Positions 61,338-64,000 of a DNA stretch of 64,000 nt are shown in pieces. The stretch lies in assembly GCA_001464715.1 (NCBI GenBank), contig LNDT01000028.1, positions 1-64,000 of the forward strand, given 5' to 3'. Each line of letters begins with the position of its first letter. The first letter of the stretch is position 1. A model generated the notes under the pieces. That model was given only the letters and a program-made list of their open reading frames with translations. It was not told the DNA's origin and made no database searches. The position numbers and the translations under genes are program-made. Source of the stretch: Bdellovibrionales bacterium Ga0074137 (GTDB taxonomy: Bacteria > Bdellovibrionota > Bdellovibrionia > Bdellovibrionales > JAMPXM01).

Positions 61338-62285
61338 ATGGAAGTGTTGTCGCGATTTACCAATCAAGAACTCAATCACAAAATCCAATCTACTGTGCGA
61401 GAAGAACGCCGAGCCACCGTCGAAGTCTTGCGGCTCTTGCGTGAAATCGAGCGTCGCATGGTTTACGCCGAGCTCGGCTTCCCAAGTCTTTTCGCGTATT
61501 GCACCGTTGAACTTGGATATTCGGAGGCTGCGGCCAGCCGCCGTATTGAAGCGATGCGCGCGATGCGAGACGTGGCCGAAATTGAAGAGAAGATCGAATC
61601 TGGTGAACTGAGTTTGTCGACCGTGGCCCAAGCGCGAGTCGCAATTCGTGCCCACGAGCGAGAAACGAAGGTCAAGGTTACCGCCGAGCAAACGAAATCG
61701 GTGATGTTGCAACTCTCAGGACTCTCAAAGCGGGCCGCCGAAAAAGTTCTTGTTCGCGAACTGCCGGTCACACTTAGCGCTCAACCGATTCCTGAAAGGC
61801 AGCTGGCGACCGGTGGCACGCGTGTGACTTTAGATTTGACCGAAGACGAGATGGCCGTGATCGAGGATCTCCGACGACTGCAAAGCAAAACTCAAAGCAC
61901 GAAAGATCTATTGTTGAATTTGGCGAGAAAAGAACTCGCCAGAAAAAAGCGTGAGCGCGGTGAAGCTCCGCCGATTCGTGAGTCAAAGCAGACGACCGAA
62001 GCGATCACTCCGCCAGCGGAGGAAGCGGGACACTTTTCTGCACCCGTCAAAAGACTCGCTTGGCAGAAAGCAGAGAGTCAGTGCGAGTATATGTCGCCGT
62101 CGGGGCGCCGCTGCGAGGCTCGTCATCGCCTGGAATTTGATCATCGGAAGCCCCTGGCGCTCGGCGGAGAAAGTAGCAGTCAAAATATTCGGATTCTTTG
62201 CCGTGAGCACAACGTTTTTCAAGCCGTTCTAAAGCTCGGCGCGCCGGTGATGGCTCCATATCTACCGCGACTTAGCGGTTCGTAA
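61338..62285 (+). CDS. HNH endonuclease-like protein
   Basis: 315 residues. The N-terminus (about 1-150) is helical, with ELGFPSLFAYCTVELGYSEAAASRRI, a DUF222-like pattern often fused to HNH domains. The C-terminal domain reads SQCEYMSPSGRRCEARHRLEFDHRKPLALGG, SSQNIRILCREHN: a Cys4-HNH fold with His-Asp-His-type catalytic residues (EFDHRKP and CREHN). Such genes occur in many copies in Bdellovibrio and can behave as mobile or selfish genes. AAGGA lies 11 bases upstream. Confidence 0.86.
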   Translation: MEVLSRFTNQELNHKIQSTVREERRATVEVLRLLREIERRMVYAELGFPSLFAYCTVELGYSEAAASRRIEAMRAMRDVAEIEEKIESGELSLSTVAQARVAIRAHERETKVKVTAEQTKSVMLQLSGLSKRAAEKVLVRELPVTLSAQPIPERQLATGGTRVTLDLTEDEMAVIEDLRRLQSKTQSTKDLLLNLARKELARKKRERGEAPPIRESKQTTEAITPPAEEAGHFSAPVKRLAWQKAESQCEYMSPSGRRCEARHRLEFDHRKPLALGGESSSQNIRILCREHNVFQAVLKLGAPVMAPYLPRLSGS

Positions 62286-62392
62286 CGTTCCATCGGGCCA
62301 ATCGCACTCTATGCATGGCGACACTGGCTCAGAAGCGAAGCGAACGGCTGAGAAAGCTAGAATCTGCGTTCCGTATTTACTGAAAACCTGAC

Positions 62393-62398
62393 TATACT
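62393..62398 (+). promoter_or_regulatory. Possible -10 box for a leaderless MFS transcript
   Basis: TATACT ends 7 bases before the ATG of the MFS gene (62406) and no ribosome binding site is seen between, so transcription could begin at or very near the start codon. Confidence 0.4.
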
Positions 62399-62405
62399 CA
62401 CGCCC

Positions 62406-63641
62406 ATGTCATTAAATTGGAAAGACTTAAAGACCGTTGAAAAACGTGTGTGGCTGGCCGTGCTTGTTGCGGCCCTTGGATATTTTGTCGATATCTACGA
62501 CCTTCTTCTATTTTCAATCGTGCGGGTGCAGTCGCTACAGGACTTGGGATTTTCTGGCGATGAGCTTCTCGCTAAAGGCGTGCTGCTGATCAATATCCAG
62601 ATGGCCGGCCTTTTGGTGGGCGGCGTTCTGTGGGGCATTCTTGGGGATCGCCGCGGTCGTCTTTCGGTTTTGTTTGGATCTATCATTATGTACTCGGCCG
62701 CGAATCTCTTGAACGGATTTGTTCAAAATATCGAGCAGTATGCGATTTTGAGATTTATCGCGGGCGTCGGTCTTGCTGGTGAATTGGGTGCTGGTATTAC
62801 TTTGATTTCAGAACTTCTTCCGAAGAAAGTTCGTGGATTCGGCACTACGGCTGTCGCTTCGATTGGAATTTTGGGAGCTGTCTTTGGCGCCTTTATGGGC
62901 GACATCTTCAACTGGCGAACGGCGTATATTATCGGCGGCGTGATGGGTTTTGCGATTCTTCTCCTTCGGGTTGGAGTCACAGAGTCTGGAATGTTTGAAA
63001 AAGCGAAAGAGACTGCGAAATCCCGCGGAAATTTTCTGCTGCTCTTTGCGACGCGCGAACGACTGGTTAAATTCGTTTCATGTATCGTGATCGGTTTTCC
63101 AATTTGGTATGTGGTTGGAATTCTTCTGACGTTTGCTCCTGAATTTGGTGTTGCTATGGGGATGTCGACACTTCCCACGGGCGGAAGTGCTGTGATGTAC
63201 GGATACATCGGACTTTCTCTGGGCGATCTTTCAAGTGGACTTTTGAGCCAGTGGCTTCAGAGTCGGCGAAAATCGATTTTACTTTTCATCGGTGTCACCG
63301 TGGTGGCGGTGGTGGCGCATTTGTTCTTCCCGCATTCAACCACGTTCACGTTCTATGCGACATGCCTCTTCATGGGATTCGGTGTCGGATACTGGGCAAT
63401 GTTTGTTCAGGTCGCGGCCGAACAGTTCGGAACGAACATTCGATCGACCGTGACGACAAGTGTTCCTAACTTCGTTCGCGGTGCGGTGATTCCTTTGACG
63501 GCATCGTTTGAATGGGGCGCGCCAACCTATGGGGTGATCAGTACGACGGTGGTGATTGGACTTGTGACATTGGCGATCACGCTGATGGGGCTCTATGCCT
63601 TGGCCGAGTCGTTTCACAAAGATCTCGACTATCATGAATGA
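62406..63641 (+). CDS. MFS transporter
   Basis: A 411-residue twelve-helix transporter of the major facilitator superfamily. Motif A is visible as GILGDRRGRLSVLFGS (loop 2-3), and FIAGVGLAGELGAGITLISE is helix 4-5 region. Near the N-terminus YFVDIYDLLLF resembles the D-R/acidic feature of sialate or sugar/carboxylate transporters (SHS-like). The C-terminal half repeats the fold (GYIGLSLGDLSSGLLSQWL). Substrate not known. Confidence 0.88.
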   Translation: MSLNWKDLKTVEKRVWLAVLVAALGYFVDIYDLLLFSIVRVQSLQDLGFSGDELLAKGVLLINIQMAGLLVGGVLWGILGDRRGRLSVLFGSIIMYSAANLLNGFVQNIEQYAILRFIAGVGLAGELGAGITLISELLPKKVRGFGTTAVASIGILGAVFGAFMGDIFNWRTAYIIGGVMGFAILLLRVGVTESGMFEKAKETAKSRGNFLLLFATRERLVKFVSCIVIGFPIWYVVGILLTFAPEFGVAMGMSTLPTGGSAVMYGYIGLSLGDLSSGLLSQWLQSRRKSILLFIGVTVVAVVAHLFFPHSTTFTFYATCLFMGFGVGYWAMFVQVAAEQFGTNIRSTVTTSVPNFVRGAVIPLTASFEWGAPTYGVISTTVVIGLVTLAITLMGLYALAESFHKDLDYHE

Positions 63642-63713
63642 ACCCCTGCGGGGTTACCACGAATGAACCCCTACGGGGTTACCACGAGTGAGCCCCAATG
63701 GGGCCGGGGTTAC
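63636..63713. repeat. Tandem hairpin repeat, three units
   Basis: Two 25-base units, 63636-63660 and 63661-63685, differ at one base; each has AACCCC/GGGGTT around a 3-base loop. A third, diverged unit with GCCCC/GGGGC and AAT loop follows (63686-63713). It lies between the MFS stop and the convergent rlmL end, so it may terminate both; tandem duplication is clear. Confidence 0.8.
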
Positions 63714-64000
63714 GAGAAGAGGTAAACGCGGCGGGCTTTGGCGTCGTGGAAGTCTTTGGGAAGAGTGTCGCGCGTGAGTTCGCGAACTTTGTAGTCGTCC
63801 ATGTCTTTGAATGACTCATCCAAAGAAAATTCCCGACGATTGGCGCTGAAAATCAAAACACCGTCTGGCGAAAGAGCTTCAAGACACTGGTCGATCAACC
63901 ACTTGTGATCGCGCGCAATATCCCAAGTCCCTTCCATTTTTTTCGAATTCGAAAACGTCGGCGGGTCGCAGAAGATAAAATCGTAGGGGCCGGTCTTTCG
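63710..64000 (-). CDS. rlmL: RlmL/RlmK-type 23S rRNA methyltransferase, C-terminal part
   Basis: 97 codons on the minus strand up to the window edge; the N-terminal part is outside. The methyltransferase motif DPPTFSNSKKMEGTWDIARD matches the RlmK half (m7G2069) of RlmL, followed by HKWLIDQCLEALSPDG and LIFSANRREFSLDE. The end, KDFHDAKARRVYLFS, is the family's C-terminus. A separate RlmK or RlmI-like protein cannot be excluded without the rest. Confidence 0.85.
   Translation of the reverse strand, partial: RKTGPYDFIFCDPPTFSNSKKMEGTWDIARDHKWLIDQCLEALSPDGVLIFSANRREFSLDESFKDMDDYKVRELTRDTLPKDFHDAKARRVYLFS

Noticed and set aside
61099-61611. A 170-residue plus-strand frame overlapping the HNH gene
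   Set aside because: Overlaps the N-terminal third of the HNH gene in another frame and lacks a plausible ribosome binding site.
1-64000. CRISPR array, prophage or insertion sequence
   Set aside because: No regularly spaced repeats, no phage structural genes, no transposase or terminal repeats were seen.

Overview
The window looks like a chromosomal segment of a predatory-type bacterium of the Bdellovibrionota (Bdellovibrio-like). This is an inference from gene content: three TIGR02147-type regulators, an MglA gliding-type GTPase inside the dnaX-ybaB-recR operon, two tandem ArsA/Get3-type ATPases, several large lipoprotein metalloproteases, and a complete Gram-negative Tol system. Coding density is high, ATGA/GTGA overlaps are frequent, and GTG/TTG starts are common. 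I see no rRNA, CRISPR array, prophage or insertion sequence. RNA genes are one tRNA-Val and one SRP RNA.

Layout. 1-4309 (minus): a degenerate GDPD-like protein, then tolQ-tolR-tolA-tolB (tolB runs off the left edge). 4447-10219 (plus): an Rrf2 regulator followed by sufB-sufC-sufD-sufS and an Nfu carrier, a complete Fe-S assembly operon whose leader carries a 10-bp inverted repeat reaching the ribosome binding site. 10243-13026 (minus): a membrane-anchored protein and a lipoprotein zinc protease. 13062-17666 (plus): a small conserved protein, ftsE-ftsX, an EnvC-like degenerate LytM activator and a CtpA-type S41 protease, a likely cell-wall remodelling unit. 17774-19536: a TIGR02147 regulator overlapping a secreted protein. 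19510-21784 (minus): trigger factor and a divergent GluQ-RS. 21911-27240 (plus): two ArsA-like ATPases, a TPR lipoprotein, an EI24/CysZ-like membrane protein and glutamate-cysteine ligase. 27261-29753 (minus): a membrane protein and leucyl aminopeptidase. 29917-34740 (plus): clpP-clpX and lon, the ATP-dependent proteolysis cluster, next to tig.

34741-43783: a nested palindrome after lon; a Cys-containing secreted protein; a lipoprotein divergent from a second TIGR02147 regulator; a TPR plus winged-helix regulator with a secreted partner; tRNA-Val; a histidine kinase; a periplasmic binding protein; and a TonB-like protein. 43822-46888 (minus): free methionine-R-sulfoxide reductase and a second lipoprotein metalloprotease. 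47704-54504 (minus): SRP RNA, then the very compact operon dnaX-ybaB-recR-mglA-ilvE-nadA-PPTase-PilZ-like. 54743-57234: SrkA-like kinase, YgjP-like metallopeptidase and a small membrane protein. 57235-60477 (plus): a lipoprotein, a third TIGR02147 regulator and a glutathione S-transferase. 60478-61337 is gene-poor but has strong hairpins. 61338-64000: HNH endonuclease, MFS transporter, a triple hairpin repeat and the C-terminal end of an RlmL/RlmK-type rRNA methyltransferase.

Most genes are housekeeping. The signals most worth a second look are the recurrent pairing of TIGR02147 regulators with secreted or lipoprotein genes (two partners seem to share an Hx-E type motif), the tandem ArsA cassette, the structured leaders that may hide ribosome binding sites (suf operon, gene at 27261-27983), the nested palindrome after lon, and the structured empty region at 60478-61337. 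No complete undescribed system can be proven from sequence alone.
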